Of a stretch of 64,000 nucleotides of DNA, positions 11,333 to 23,700 are shown in pieces. Source of the DNA: Favolaschia claudopus. Lineage: Eukaryota; Basidiomycota; Agaricomycetes; Agaricales; Mycenaceae. The notes beneath the pieces are model-generated. The model saw only the letters and a list, made by a program, of their open reading frames with translations, made no database searches and was not told the origin of the DNA. The stretch is taken from the NCBI GenBank assembly GCA_037176885.1, contig JAWWNJ010000049.1:372001-436000 (forward strand). Direction: 5' to 3'. Every line of letters starts with the position of its first letter. Position 1 is the stretch's first letter. Both the position numbers and the translations under genes were made by a program.

Positions 11333-12655
11333 CGCCATACACTCTGCGGAATTTGTAAGATATAACGAAGAAGAGGTGTAGCCATATTGTATATTACACG
11401 CACAAACGATTGCGACCATTGATTGCCAAGGATCGCGAAAAACTGAAGCATTAGAATTCTGTCTCAACGGTAATATTAAACGTAGCCTGAACTTGATGGA
11501 TCGATGCTCTTGCTTAGAAATAAATAGCCAGACTTTACCTTGCAGATCAGTTTCTGATGCAAGATGAAAAGAATCATTGCGCGGATGTTTTGGCAGATCT
11601 TGCTAGAAGTAACTCGGAAACGAGGTTCTTCTGAGGGAGTTGCACCATCAACGGACCTATCAAGGGCATTAATTAATATTGTGCTCTTGGACGCAGCGAA
11701 AGACCAGCGGACTATGAGGATGATCATTTGTTCTGTATGAGACGCGGTCCCAGACCTTGTCGATAAAAGGCATAGCAAAGGCATAGTTGAAAACAGGCAA
11801 CAGATCAATCTCCGGCGTTGCTCCGAAAGATGAGTATATAGAGTTTCTTGCAACATCCGGATCCTCGTTCCGATGCTATTGACAACAAGCTGGGCACTCT
11901 GACGAGCAGATGTGTCCCATGGCACGCAGATCTGGAGCTCGAGGAATCACCTGAACTGGATGCATCCTTCCTGGGGAGAACAATCAAGAATAAGCGATTT
12001 CATCCGTCTTCTCATTAAACCTGCTTACCTTCAAACAGAGATAGATTCGTGGCAGGTTTCTATCCGCGGACCGAAGGTCAGTGAACACCGGTCTGACCCA
12101 AGCTTCAGCATTGTAACCAAACGATCAGCATTTCTTGCTCGGGATTCGCATCTTGGGTTGTATGGGCCGCAGATCGCTAGCATAGATCGATAGTTTAAGT
12201 GTACGACAACGGCGATTCCTCGAAATCTCCGCATGCTCTAAATTTAAGTTTTTGTAACGGTACACTGAATCGGGTCAGGAGGAGTTTCGTCTGCAAATAA
12301 TACTGCGAGCGATGCGTACAATTCACCTTTTGCATTTGGCAATCCCGAACAATTGTACGCCGTTTGAGCGGATGGTTTTTCGCTAGACGCGACAGATGAG
12401 TCTGAGTTGAGTTAAGCCCGCACGTGTAGATGGAAGGATCCGAGCTTTCAGTCAGACTGCTGTGGGGTAATGAAGTTAGTCTGGCCACCATCTCTTGAAA
12501 ATCAGCACATACCGTCTGTCACACTATACAGCGACTGACCATTTACCGTGCTCGTGGTCCGCGATGATCTTCCTCGAAAATAAGAGTGACATTTCCCATC
12601 TATCATGGCACATAAAGACCGGGACGGCCAACGAAATGGTGGTGAGTTCTATTCA
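11333..12655. other. Region with unresolved minus-strand frames
   Basis: About 1.3 kb. A 149-codon minus frame at 11476-11925 (contains ETLYTHLSEQRRRLICC) and another at 12195-12491 are open but match nothing I recognise, and splice signals do not join them convincingly. They may be remnants or exons of an unknown gene. Confidence 0.3.
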
Positions 12656-13254
12656 TCATGATATCAAGAAAAAAAATCTGACACGAGATCCGATGTGGCG
12701 GGACTTTTGCCACTTGGGTGCTGTATTAATAAATCTTTGCTGCCAGTAGCCGCTTGAGATCAGAGCCTGGGAGTAGATGTGCATGTCGGCAATAAGTCTG
12801 TTCACCATTCAATAAAACATACCGTAAATGCCTCCTCAACCATGATATGTATTGAAAGCCCGTCAAGGTCGATGTCAAAGTCGTCGAATACGAAGACGCG
12901 GATAGCAAAATGTGAGCCACGTCGATAGCGGAGGAAGAATGTGTATGTCTAACTCGGATCTGGAGATTCTTATGTGTTTCGACATCTGCGGCGGCAGATG
13001 GAATGAAGGCTCCGTGCAGCGAGGGATGCGGAGAGATATAAACCAAGGACTGGCATCGGTAGTCCTGAGGATAACGCATTATTAATCGCAAGGCCAGGGA
13101 GCGAGGCATGAATACCTGAACTTTGCGGAACAACGCACGTTCTCGGAGCGTCAAGGAGTAGACGGTCTCAGGACTCGACTGTTGATCTATGATTCAATAG
13201 TGTATGATAATGGAACAGGTGGGAAGAGCTACTCGCACCTGAACTTCGAATCAT
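12656..13254 (-). CDS. Unknown small protein, several exons
   Basis: A tentative minus-strand model with no recognised family. It starts with ATG at 13254 (MIRSSDQQSSPETVYS, split by an intron after GTTCAG). It continues TLRERALFRKVQ, then DYRCQSL, then TYTFFLRYRRGSHFAI.. and RVFVFDDFDIDLDGLSIHIM, then EEAFT, and after an intron ending CTCCCAG, ALISSGYWQQRFINTAPKW..SRVRFFFLIS with a stop at 12656-12658. Frames agree at each join if the third intron uses a GTTTAT donor; that choice is the weak point. The FVFDDFDIDLDG stretch is clearly protein-like. About 115 residues. No signal peptide and no clear domain. Confidence 0.35.
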
Positions 13255-15791
13255 ACGCAGTGCTCAGTGGGCGAGCTTTAAAACCACAAAATTCAACGCT
13301 TGAAACTGAAAAAGCCTCCGAGTCATAAGCCGACGAGCTAACAAAGTCAGATAGTACGGCCGAGAAAAGTCGTAGACTCGCCAGAAAGTTCAAAGAAGCA
13401 CCTCATGCGAGCAGTAATAGGTCCGGGGTAACGTTGAGCATTGTGGTCAAGCCTCAAGAACTTCCTGGACTCTCGAATTGCTCTCGGAGTCATCCTGGCA
13501 AACTTGAAGTCGGCGCTGCCCGATTCCCTGGACGAGGTCCTGCGCTTCAGCGAAGGAGTCGTGGTGTTGCCCAATTCAAACGAGTTAAACCCTGTAACTG
13601 ACAACTTTTGCAGCGTGAAGATTTGAGAGGGGTGGAGGAAGACTGGAAAAGCTGAGATCATGACACTACCCGTCATTCACAAAAGTAACCGGAGTTACAT
13701 AGCTGGCCAAGCTTCGGGCCAGCCCGGGGCCCCCGCCAACGCTGATCTTCATGATGGTCGCGAGGTGATCCGTAACCAGGCGCACCCGGCGCAGTGTGCA
13801 AGGCCGCAAGGCAATCCAAAGACGATCCGTGAAAATCTGGGAAAAACGAAGCTCTCCTCCAAAATTTCCCAAAGAGAATTACAGTAGAAACTCTGTGGCA
13901 ACAAAGGTATGTATCGTACTTAGATCGAATGCAGGTATACACGACGAACAACAAATCGCAAGCAGCATCAGGGTAAAAACCGGAAAGGTGAAGGATCTGG
14001 GGCAACGGGAGCAGCTGATAAGCGGATCTTTGAGTCACAACAGGACCCGTATTCCAATGGAGACGCAGCTAATAGCTCTGGACGAATATACCGTCGTATA
14101 CGACGTTCGGAGCATGGCGACGATAGCGAATTGAACTCGCTGTCAAAAAGATTAGTACCGATCCAAAGAGACGACGCCGGCACAGAAGAACTCACGACTG
14201 GCAGCCATTGTTTCGGTATGTCATACAAGGGAGGACGAGCTGAGGGAGCTGGGGAAGGACAATTGGGAGGGCGATGAAGGCTTCTGCTTGTCTGGAATTG
14301 ACGCTCTCTGTGCTATCGAAAGTAGCAGGCCGTAATCTTGTGCTCACTAGACGCCGTGAATGAGAAGATATGACCGCTGCAGGCAAAGACATCACTCACG
14401 GCGGGAGCTGCGAGGAGAGCTGAGGATACGGCCTGTACAGCGCATTTGAGTGCTAGTTCAGAGCAAAGAGGCACGACGATAGCGAGCCGTACCTGGATTC
14501 CTTCGGAAGCGAATCATTAACCTAGATTTAGAGCTTCCCCTTGCGATTTTTCGACTAATGAATCTGGACGACATGAATACTTGATCGTGCTGGGTGTCAC
14601 ATGAGGAGAAGCGCACTTCATGAGATACTGCTGCTGCTGCCATGCGCCGCGCCTTGAACGAGAACTGGAAACAACACGAGTGATTCTAGCATTCTTCTTC
14701 GTCCGAACGGAAGGCCTGAAAGCGGGTCAGTATCATACATCCATGAAATGAAAATTGTGTTATGTACTCCGGGAATTTCAGCGAGTGAAGACGAGGCATG
14801 AAAAAGAAAGGGTAAAAGGATTGAAGAAAGATGGTCGAAGTATAAGGACAGCCGACAAAAAGGGCTCGCTCTCTCTATAGGCAGCGGGTCAGTGGAAACG
14901 GTTACCTCCCCGAGCCCGGTTACCACCATTTTATCAGTCACCAGCGGACCGAGTAACTGCTATGGAGAGACGCGGAGAAGTTTGCCTAGCCGATAGTTTC
15001 CACCTTTCGCTATGGGCCATTATGGCCATCGTCATTGACTTGGTTGCTGGGCGGACCTGCTGCACAACTTGGGACCTGGGTAACCGTCGTGGCGGGACGC
15101 CCCGACGGTGACCGCCGCCGCTGCGAGCAACAACCGAGATTTTTGGCCAGAGATCTACTGATGAATCATATCGTTGACTTCAAGCTTCACACTCGAAGGG
15201 AAAGCGAGAAACGGGAAAAGTTGAGACAAGTGGCATCACCAAGGAAAGTTTCGGATCAAGAGCCGAAAAATGATGCTCACCTAGGCCAGCAAACACAAAC
15301 AAGCAAACATCTCTTGTTCTTCCCCATCTTGAGCCTTCGACGTATTTGTGGTGCAGCTGGACTATTACAAGGATCCTGCTCCAAATTCCGAACGTCGCGG
15401 GAAAATATACTCCCCATGAATCATGATGCTTTTCCCCGCAATCTTTTGATAGTAAGTCGTCGTCCCAGACTCCAGTGAACCAACAGTGAACGACTCCAAG
15501 GTCACACTGAACCCACCAAGCTGAATATTCAACTAATGTGTGCATATTGCTTGCGCTTTTCCTGTTTTCTCAGCAGAACGAAATACGCAGGGACCTCTGA
15601 TCGGGAGCATCCAGCTCTCTCAGGAGTATTTAGAGGAAGTAAATGAGTCTTACTTCAGCTCCCGATTGCGCAGGACTCGGAGGAATATCTCAATAGGATG
15701 TGGCACGGGGTAACATATCTATTATAGCTCGGGAGACGTCAAATCGTCACTTATATCACACCAGCCAGGTACGATCTCTGCCTCCGCCGCC
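13255..15791. other. Region without a supportable gene
   Basis: About 2.5 kb. Several minus-strand frames of 70-120 codons (for example 13347-13676, 13673-14038, 14618-14941) and short plus frames exist, but none shows family resemblance or a consistent splice chain. The final part is the promoter of the amidohydrolase gene, whose ATG sits in a GCCGCCATGG context. Confidence 0.35.
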
Positions 15792-18144
15792 ATGGATTCC
15801 AGCCCTACCAAACCTCTTCGGTATGTATTCCTAAGCTTTCTGCCTTGGAGGTCGCTAACTATTGACGATGCAGGTTCGACCCTCTCACCGCCCCACCCAA
15901 TTCGACTTGGGTTCCCCCAAAATGGTGAGCCTCAGAATTTCATCTTCTCTTGATAACCTTTTCACCTCCATGTCATTTAGGATAACTGGCCTGACGAATG
16001 GGTATGCTTCTTCCAGATATCGAAAATCTTGTCTGACAGCACTGACTAGCGTTCATGTTCCAACTCACAACGGACTGGGTGCCCCTTGGGATCCAAAAAA
16101 TCCAAGCATCAACGGAGTCGACTTGGTAGCTTCAATCTCTGTTACGCATGAAAAACACCGGTTAAGCAACTCACTTCTTGTCAGACCAAGCCAGACTCAC
16201 GTATAAAAACGCCCGATATCCAAATCAAAGACGAGCGTTCATCGTCGACCCGTCCTATCGCGTTTGTAAGCCTGTTCTGCGAGCGCTGAGAAACACCGCT
16301 AATCATACACCCATCGTCAGAAAAATGTCATAATCCTGGACTCGACTGGAGCTCCACCTCATTCCGGAGACGTTCTGGTCGACGGCCAGCGTATTGCTAA
16401 GGTCGGCGGGAAACTGAATTCGGAAGAGTTGGCTACGGCGCGGATTATCGAGGGAAGAGGACGCACACTGATGAGTGGATTGAGTACGTGTTTCTAAATT
16501 ATTACCAGTAATGTTTCTTTTCAGGTGTTGATTACTCCGGTGGCAGTTGACGCACATACGCACTTCAGCTGGGTCAGTTCTTTCTCTGCCTCTTCATGTG
16601 CTACGAAGAAGGCTGCTCATATTATATCCAAATTCCAGACTGATTCGTCGTCCCTGGAAGGCCTCGCAGATATGCCTGTCGAAGAGCATACTCTTTTCAC
16701 AGCGAAGAGCGCGTTGACTTTCCTGGATTGTGGATACACTATGTGTCGTGAGAGCATCTTCATCTTTCAGTAGCTTCGCTCGGCGGAACTAATTACTCTG
16801 GGTAGTCGGGGCTGCTTCGGCCAAAGACCGGCTCGATGTTGTCATCAAGAACGCCATCCACAATGGGGACATTCCTGGACCTCGGTTCCTCGCCAATGGC
16901 AAAGAGGTAAGACTGAGGTAAGACTTGTGATTATTCGGTGAACATTAGCATAATGTTTCTGGATAGATGGCCCCGACCACAGGCGCCCTTATCCCCGGGA
17001 TAACCAAATTCGTCGAGACTCCGGAAGATATCAAGCGCGCTATGGACGAACTGGCGGATCTAGGTGTCGACCAATGCAAGCTCTCCATGTCCGGAGATGA
17101 GATCACCGAAGAGCTCCGGTCTGAAGACACTACCTTCCCCGATGAGTTGGTTGCTGCAGGTGTCGAGGTATGTAACAGATATACATAGCTGTAGTGTGTT
17201 CTGAATCGACAACGCTGTCTAGGCAGCCCACGCGCGCGGCATGCGCGTCTGCTCACACGCGCGCTCGGACGAGTCAATCCTCCAGTGCCTTCAATACGGT
17301 GTTGATATCATCTACCACGTGTCCTTCATCTCCGAATCCACAATGGATGCGCTGGAGGCGCAGAAGGATCGCGTATATGTTGCGCCTGCGTTGAATTTCC
17401 CGCTCAGTACGCTGACTGACGCTGCGGCCTTTGGATGTCAGTATCACTCCACGACCTGGATACATAGACTCGTTATTGAACTCTTCAACGTAGATCCGGT
17501 GTCGAGGGCAGAGGCGATCGGCTATGCGCGGGAGATGGAGATCGCGATTGCGGGGTTGAAAGAGATGCGTAAGCGGGGAATCAAGGTGCGCTTGCTTTTG
17601 GCGTATGTAGTATAGAAAGTTCGTATATTTATATTCCTTCGATGGTGCAGATTCTCCCTGGAGGCGACTACGGGTGAGTGGATCCTGCATACCCTCGAAT
17701 AATCTTCTGACCGCGTCCTTGATTAGATTTGCTTGGGTGAGTCACCCGCGATAAATCGATTCCCTGTAGCTTCAACACCAAGACAGACTCCGCACGGGAC
17801 GTACCGGGATCTTGAGCATTTCGTCAAGTTGCTCGAAATGACGCCAATGGAAGCCATCCTCTCCGCCACCGCACTCGGAGGCGAACTGATGCTCCATCCG
17901 CAAGAGCTCGGGAAGGTGGTCCCGGGCGCGTATGCCGACCTTATACTCGTGAATGGAGATCCGCTGCAAGATATCACGTTGCTTTCGCACAAAAAGAATT
18001 TGGATGTTATATTGATGGTGCGTTTCTTTTTTTATGTGCTGTGCGTATAGCCCGGAGAGTTTTGGCTGAATGAATGACTGATGACAGAATGGGCGGGTGC
18101 ACAAAGGCGAATGCGAGTTGTCCGATAGGGCAGCTCAAGCGTAA
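15792..18144 (+). CDS. Metal-dependent amidohydrolase (imidazolonepropionase/prolidase-like)
   Basis: A TIM-barrel hydrolase of the amidohydrolase superfamily, acting on C-N bonds of an unknown substrate. The gene has about ten introns. The N-terminal beta-sandwich reads KNVIILDSTGAPPHSGDVLVDGQRIAKVG. The key metal motif appears when the intron ending GGTGGCAG is removed: MSGLIDAHTHFSW (HxH). Further blocks are TLLTFLDCGYTM-like, AASAKDRLDVVIKNAI..GPRFLANG, then EAAHARGMRVCSHARSDESI (metal His), YGVDIIYHVSFIS (metal His), KILPGGDYGFAW, TPHGTYRDLEHFVKLLEMTPMEAI and the C-terminal LGKVVPGAYADLILVNGDPL. The start is ATG at 15792; the first two small exons are less certain. About 480 residues, no signal peptide. 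The 3' end lies just before repeat-rich DNA. Family confident, substrate unknown. Confidence 0.88.
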
Positions 18145-18174
18145 AGTGAATTTGAAAGAGTTGAATTGTGCTGT

Positions 18175-18405
18175 AATATAAGGCTAAGAACATTTTGTAC
18201 TTTTCACTTCATGCAACTGCAGTCTATCTCGACTCCATTTCCGTCCTGAGGTCTTATAAGTAGTCAATCTGTAATTTTATATTCGGAATCATACGCATTA
18301 AGTACATTGCTGAACTAACGGATCCTTCGGAAATCCCCAAGGACACACACCCGATCCACTATTGTAAATATGTAGTCCTCCAACCTGTCGTCGAACGGTA
18401 TTTAT
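18175..18405 (-). pseudogene. Remnant of the 3' end of an LRR-type gene
   Basis: About 230 bases closely resemble 30500-30700, the C-terminal codons and 3' flank of the intact minus-strand LRR gene, in the same orientation. Shared words include AAGAACAT.TTGTAC.TTTCACT, CAGTCTATCTC.ACTC and AATCCCCAAG.ACA. The end of the reading frame can be read on the minus strand as FDDRLEDYI..IVDR, beside QPDDKLEEYLQWWIG in the intact gene. Everything upstream in the gene is missing, so it is a fragment left by duplication or by insertion of the adjacent repeats. Confidence 0.65.
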
Positions 18406-18872
18406 GTAGGCGTGGCTTGAACGCAGTGTATACCGTGCGAAAGTCTGAATTCGGGTATCTCGGCGATGTTCAAACGTGGTTCAAAGTTGAACTTCAACTT
18501 CAAACTAGGGATTTAATCGTGCGATTACACTGTATCTAAAGACTTGCCGTGCCGCATGACATCTGAATGATAGCACATAGTACTAGTAGTAGCAGGATTG
18601 AAATTCATCGACTCGGAATTATAGTAGTATATACACCCTTAAGCAGTGAATTACTTAATCTGCCTAGAGGAGGGGCAATAATTTTTGAGATTGCTCGCCT
18701 ACAGTAATCTCTGAACCATCGGTTGTATGTGTTTTTGATTGTAGGGAGAAAAAGAATCTAAATCACCAAAATGATTCCTCAGTGCCTGTATCCCTGCCAG
18801 TCACCGGCCCCGATTTACCATCAATCTCCCTTGATACAAACTGAAAAAGAAAAGAATATTTACGACCACGCC

Positions 18873-18975
18873 AATTTAGCACAGGGAGTCGAACCCTGAG
18901 ATACATGTACACGAATCTTGATGCCAACGAGGAAAGTGCGACGTTTGTCATAGTAGTGCGCCGTTCGCGACGTCC
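18873..18975 (-). ncRNA. tRNA-like unit A1 (degenerate)
   Basis: The T-arm (AGGGTTCGACTCCCT) is intact. The small hairpin after GGACGTC has changed (GCGAACGGCGCAC) and no longer pairs fully, and the closing stem is poor. Oligo-T corresponds to 18844-18848. Probably a decayed copy. Confidence 0.4.
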
Positions 18976-19150
18976 AATTGAAATATGGGAATTTAAATGA
19001 GCTCGAGGTGGGGGCTTGCCAGTGGAGGGGAAGGAGGAAGGGAGGAAAGGGAATTTTTTTAAAAATTTCAACCAAGTTGAATGTACGGCGTGGATTCGAA
19101 AGGGTTTGAACGGAAGAGAGAAAAAAACAAGTCACATTGATATTGTGGAA

Positions 19151-19246
19151 TCGGACGGAGGGAATCGAACTCTCTTTGATGGGACTCATACTGCAATCGA
19201 TGTAACGGAATGATGCCACCATCTGTGCACCTTGCACGACGTCCGA
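19151..19246 (-). ncRNA. tRNA-like unit A2
   Basis: Closing stem TCGGACG/CGTCCGA is a perfect 7 bp. The D-arm-like hairpin is GTGCA-AGG-TGCAC. A 5-bp anticodon-like stem GATGG/CCATC encloses a loop of about 36 nt. The T-arm is GAGAG-TTCGATT-CCCTC with one mismatch. Oligo-T (7) corresponds to 19121-19127. This copy shows the tRNA-like layout most clearly in the middle arm. Confidence 0.6.
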
Positions 19247-19561
19247 CTATGTAGGTGCGTATAGTACTCGAATATGTTCGTGACTTAGACTGGATTGGGA
19301 GAGTCGGAGGGGTATTCGAGGTAGATGATGAGCTTGGTAACCTGGTTGCATAAGGTAATTATAAATCTTTGAATTATCAGACTAGGTCGTTCGTGCCTCG
19401 AAATTGACACATGAAGATATTCGGCTCGTAGGCAACGTAGCGGAAGCCAATTTGAATGAGGAATATATCAAGCAGCTTTCCGGGAAACGGCGATACTCAC
19501 AAGGGATTTGGCTTGAACGAAGCCGAAAAAAAACTTATCCAGCGTTGTCTTGAATGGCTAT

Positions 19562-19656
19562 CTGGACGCGGGGAGTCCGACGAACCCCGAGGTACTGAGT
19601 TCCTCTCGGCAATTTCGGTAATTTTCTCATAGCAGTGCGCCGCGCACGACGTCTAA
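19562..19656 (-). ncRNA. tRNA-like unit A3
   Basis: The hairpin is GTGCG-CGG-CGCAC, where the fifth pair is G-C instead of A-T. The T-loop carries a 4-base insertion (GGGGTTCGTCGGACTCCCC), which would disturb box B, so this copy may be inactive. Oligo-T (8) corresponds to 19526-19533. Confidence 0.5.
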
Positions 19657-19854
19657 TTGTTAGAGATGGGAACGGTTAAGCTAGGTCACGGTGTTACTGC
19701 CGTTGTGAAAATCTGTTTGATTCGAGGTAGAGCGTAGCGGAAGCCAGTGCGGAATATGTAATGCAGCCTGAGGATAGTACTTGCAATGGATTCGGCTTGC
19801 AGCTAAGCAGCAGGAGGCCGAAAAAAACTTCTCTCGCGGGTATTCAGCGAACAT

Positions 19855-19955
19855 TTGGACGCGGGGAGTCGAACCCCGAGTAGTTGCTGGATAATCTTAC
19901 ATGGTGTCCTACGCTATACAATGATCATTGCAGTGCACTGTGCACGACGTCCGGT
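19855..19955 (-). ncRNA. tRNA-like unit A4
   Basis: Hairpin GTGCA-CAG-TGCAC. T-arm CGGGG-TTCGACT-CCCCG is perfect and matches the Pol III box B consensus. The closing stem is CCGGACG against CGTCCAA, with two end mismatches. Oligo-T (7) corresponds to 19821-19827. Its flank toward 20.1 kb is shared with unit B5. Confidence 0.6.
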
Positions 19956-20099
19956 TGGATAGGTTCGAAAGGGAGAACGGGTGTCGAGGACGTTCAAGAC
20001 TCAAAGTCGGCGTGGGCCGGCGGGAGACCAAGAAAACGAGAGAGAGACTTAGAGATCATAAGCTCTCATAAGCTAGGTGCATAGAACTGATGACGGCGA

Positions 20100-23000
20100 A
20101 GGGAATTTGCAAGGAAGACTGGGAGTGGAAAGCGAGATGAACGGGGAGGACAAGTTGAGAAAACGTGGAAACGAGATCAATGATTTGACGTGGTTATTCA
20201 CACGCTGATTTTCTTCCCACCCTACTGTTCCGACTCCAAGCGGCTACCAAGCCTGGCAGTGCTCGCCACCGTCGCGACAAGCGTCGCAGTTGTCGCCGCC
20301 GTGGTCGCCAGCATTGCTGGTCACTCACTGGTGTCAAAGCATTGACTGTCTGCGATCTGGCTGCACCACCATGCTCTTCTTGGATGTGTCGACCCAGCCC
20401 ATTCGACCCCTTACAAGCTACTTCAAGTTCTCGTCGAGCCGAATCCAGCGACAGCCCTGTACACTCTCTAAGAGCAATATGTGCGACTCAAAGCCTCGAC
20501 TCAGCGCTGCCAACTTGAATTGAAGCCTCACAGGAATAAGACGAAAACAAATCGTCCCCGTCAGCCACTTCCTCGCTTTGCCTATACGCTTCACTTTGGC
20601 GCTCAAGCTTGCTTCGCGTGTGTTCCCCTCAGCCTTATATTCGGCTACCACCCGCACTGACTGCCGTTCATAGCTCGCTCTCCGGTTCTTTGGGCATCCT
20701 GATTATGTGTTCTCGCCGCATCCCATGCCCACTTCAACGCTTCCCGTCGCCACTCACCCGCCTGCCGCCGCCGCACCATCTCATTCCCTGCTCTCATCAT
20801 GCCCGTCCCACTTCCATGCCTCTCTCCCTCCCGTCCCCGTCTCCGCATCGACTGCTTGACTAATCAACCGTCGTCACGTCGAATCTCCCTAGCTCTCCTG
20901 GCCCTCAATCTACGTTACGCAAAACGACCATTCATCCTCCTCGATACCATCGTAAATCGCCAACAACGGAGCTTGGAACCCCTTCTACCCCTCCCGTTTT
21001 TGGGCTATCTGGAAAGCTCGAGCCAACTCAAGATATTCAAGGCGAATCAAGCCGCCCTCGAGGGCTCGATTGCTGTCGTCGGTGTCAGACTTACCGTCGT
21101 GATCATCTCAAGCCCAAGTACAACTCCGTACACAATCCCAACCGCCAAGGTTTCTACTGCTCATCCTCTAAATACTGTTGCCATTACGCTGACTGTCTTT
21201 CACAGCTTCACTCTCAATGTTCTTCGGTGGGCCATGCCACTCTCAATACCAAGACGTCTTGTTTGCGAGAAACCCCTCCTTCATACTTATTCCGCTCCCG
21301 TGCAAACGCTTCTCGTAGCCCCGGCTCTCTCGTCCTTCATCGCTGCTCCGTCATATCCCACCCCACCCCATTCCTTCCCCGCCTCGCCATGCCTAGTTAT
21401 GCGACTTTCAAGCGGCGCGCACTTCCTCTTCGTCCAGCTTGTTGTCATCCCTCGCATCCGAATCGTCGTCTGCAGTACCCGCGTCGACCACAGCGCCCGA
21501 CATATATCCGCCGCGTACTCATCCATCCGCAAACATCTGACTCTACCCTTACCATCCTTTCCCCAAGTCCTCAATCTCTCTCGACCCTAGCACGCGAAGA
21601 CTCTCTTTCATGCCCTGTTACATACACACCCTCCCTCTTCGAGCTACATACACATCCCCGTCACCGTCTCCTGCGTCCTCTTCTCTACTTTCCCGATATG
21701 CTACCCCTCGCTCGCTCCCGCCCTCTCTCTTCTTTCTCTGCCCCAAACTCATCGCACACATCCGTACAATATCGGACATCCTTACCTTGTCCCGCTGCTA
21801 TCGTGACCCACTTATCCCGTCCCCCTCTGGATAGCTTCCCGGTTGACAACGCACCTCTCCAATTCAGTTTTCTCATCGCTATACGCTCGACGTCTCTCAC
21901 ACTTTCCTATCCACATCCGTACATAATCGGTGTTACAATCATCGGCGTCCCCCTCACATCCTATCCCAATCCGCTTACCGTCGCCTTCATGTACCTTCCG
22001 GTCACTGTTTTTTGCTTCTTCTCTGTTACCACCGACCCGCTCTTTGCTTCGTCTTCGAGTACATGCACGGCTCCTGCCCTTGTCGTCCGTCAAATTTGCT
22101 GCCATCTCCATTCCCGTTGCTTCGACCGTTCACCGCACACGACACCCGCACCTCCACAGGCGTACTCGCGCTAGATCAAACCATTTACTTAATCCTTCCT
22201 CCCATCTACGTACCCGCACCCCCTTCCCCATCCGTCTGTTCCTCTCGCTCGCTACTATATATCTGGATACCTCGTCCCTCTCCTTCCCGCCTCCTCAACC
22301 CCTTCGCGCGTCTCTCTTTGTTCTCCGCAACTGTTCTCACTCCTATCTACGCTACTTCTCCCTTCCATCCCACATCCTACGATGCCTCGACCATTGATAT
22401 GCTCCGATTTGAGACTCGAGTTTTTGCTGCCGTCTCTCCTCCCCTTATTTCACACTCCTCCTTCCGCCCACTCTGTCCTGGCTCATACCGAATCTGCTTC
22501 TTCTCTGTCCACCCATCGCTTGCGTCTTCCACAAGGTCCAGTCCATCAAACGGCCTCCGGCTTTGGCATTGCCACCTCATCGTCCGGTGTGTCACTCGTT
22601 CCTTCGAGCCAAACCCGCCACTGATCTTCATCTTCAGCGGGCATCAGACTATATGTACAAAACCTGCAGTGTGCTGCCTGGGTGGGTGACCTACTTTCCG
22701 AAGTCACTTTCGATTCGACTGGACTGCACTCGCTTTGCCGACCCGCTCCTCTGGAACAAGCAGCAAGTCTTCTCGCCTCGCCTCGACACTACCCTTCTCG
22801 CCGGGCTCGCCGCTCCCCTCTACGTACACGCTCGATATCCTATGCTGCGGTCTATTCAGTGGTGCTTACGTCTCTTCATCCCTCTCTTCTCATCTGTTGT
22901 CGGCTCGGGCTGTACACTCAGCTATTCTTTACTGATTCCACCTTGCCCCTTGTGCTCCGCGATCGTCCTATAATCCTACTCACTTCTCTCCCTTTTCGTC

Positions 23001-23700
23001 TAATTGGGACCTGTACGCACCCTTTCGACTTCTCCTCCGAACTCCCTTCCTAGACCGGAATCTCCCCTCCACTACAATACACCCTTCTCCCCTCGGATAG
23101 CACTTGCCTCGCCGCCTCGAACGTTCTCTCCTCCCACGTTTCCCTGGGCCCTGTCCACACCCTTTCCTCTTTCTTTGAACTCCCTTCCAAGAGCAGAATC
23201 TCTACTTGACCACAATACACCCATCTCCCCTCGAATAACGTGCTCCGCCGACCCGAAGCCTTTTCGGATTCCGCTTGCCGTTTCGTCCCTGCAGCTCCTC
23301 CCGTCTTGACGGGCGGAGTCTTTGTTTTGCGGTACGTTTATATGCTACATGTGTCATGCCACATTCCCGTCTTGCTCATCCGTGTCGGTATAGACTTACC
23401 GGGGATTTCCTCTTCGATGATCGAAGAGCGAGAGCCAGTGATTGCACACGTTGGGGCTCGGATGCACGTCGTCGGTGGGTGGGTGGAGGGTGTTCAATGG
23501 GCTATGGAGATACTTATTGTTTTTGGACGTAGACCGGATTGGGATGCGCTGGCTGAGAGGGACGATGCCACAATGGATCGTAACGCGGTGAGGTGTTGTA
23601 ACATCTCCGTATGCGACGCGTTCGGCGGCTGAACACATGCTGCTCCAGTGGCCCACCGTCGATTCCTCCTGCCGCCTACCCGCCACGCACCTCATCCGTG
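20100..23700 (+). repeat. Pyrimidine-rich repeat element A
   Basis: About 3.6 kb with a strong C/T bias on the plus strand. Its first kilobase is clearly homologous to element B at 27838-28720: shared words include GAACG.GGAGG.CAAGTTGAGAAA, GGAAACGAGATCAATGATTTGA, GGTGTCAAAGC, TCTGC.ATCTGGCTGCACC and CCTCAATCTACGTTACGCAA. Long open frames (up to 315 codons) are Ser/Pro/Leu/Thr-rich, occur in several frames at once and are not conserved between copies, so I treat them as a composition effect. The segment from unit A4 to the element start is also shared with the B locus, so array end and element appear to have been duplicated together. Boundaries approximate. Confidence 0.6.

Larger units (their letters stand above)
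18873..19955 (-). repeat. tRNA-like tandem array A (four units)
   Basis: Four tRNA-like units on the minus strand, starting about every 280-410 bases, with partly conserved spacers (GGCTTGAACGAAGCC before the A-run; AGCGTAGCGGAAGCC elsewhere). Each has an oligo-A on the plus strand, which is oligo-T after the RNA's 3' end. The first unit is degenerate. The array sits between the amidohydrolase/LRR remnant and pyrimidine-rich element A. Confidence 0.75.

Noticed and set aside
11476..11925. 149-codon minus-strand frame as a gene
   Set aside because: No recognised domain and another phase is also open; cannot be linked to other exons.
13347..13676. 109-codon minus-strand frame as a gene
   Set aside because: No family match, no convincing splice partners, and an open frame on the opposite strand as well.
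21227..22174. 315-codon open frame on the plus strand inside element A (also 20799-21590 and 22012-22689)
   Set aside because: Ser/Pro/Leu/Thr-rich, overlaps equally long frames in other phases, and is not conserved in element B; explained by C/T bias that removes stop codons.
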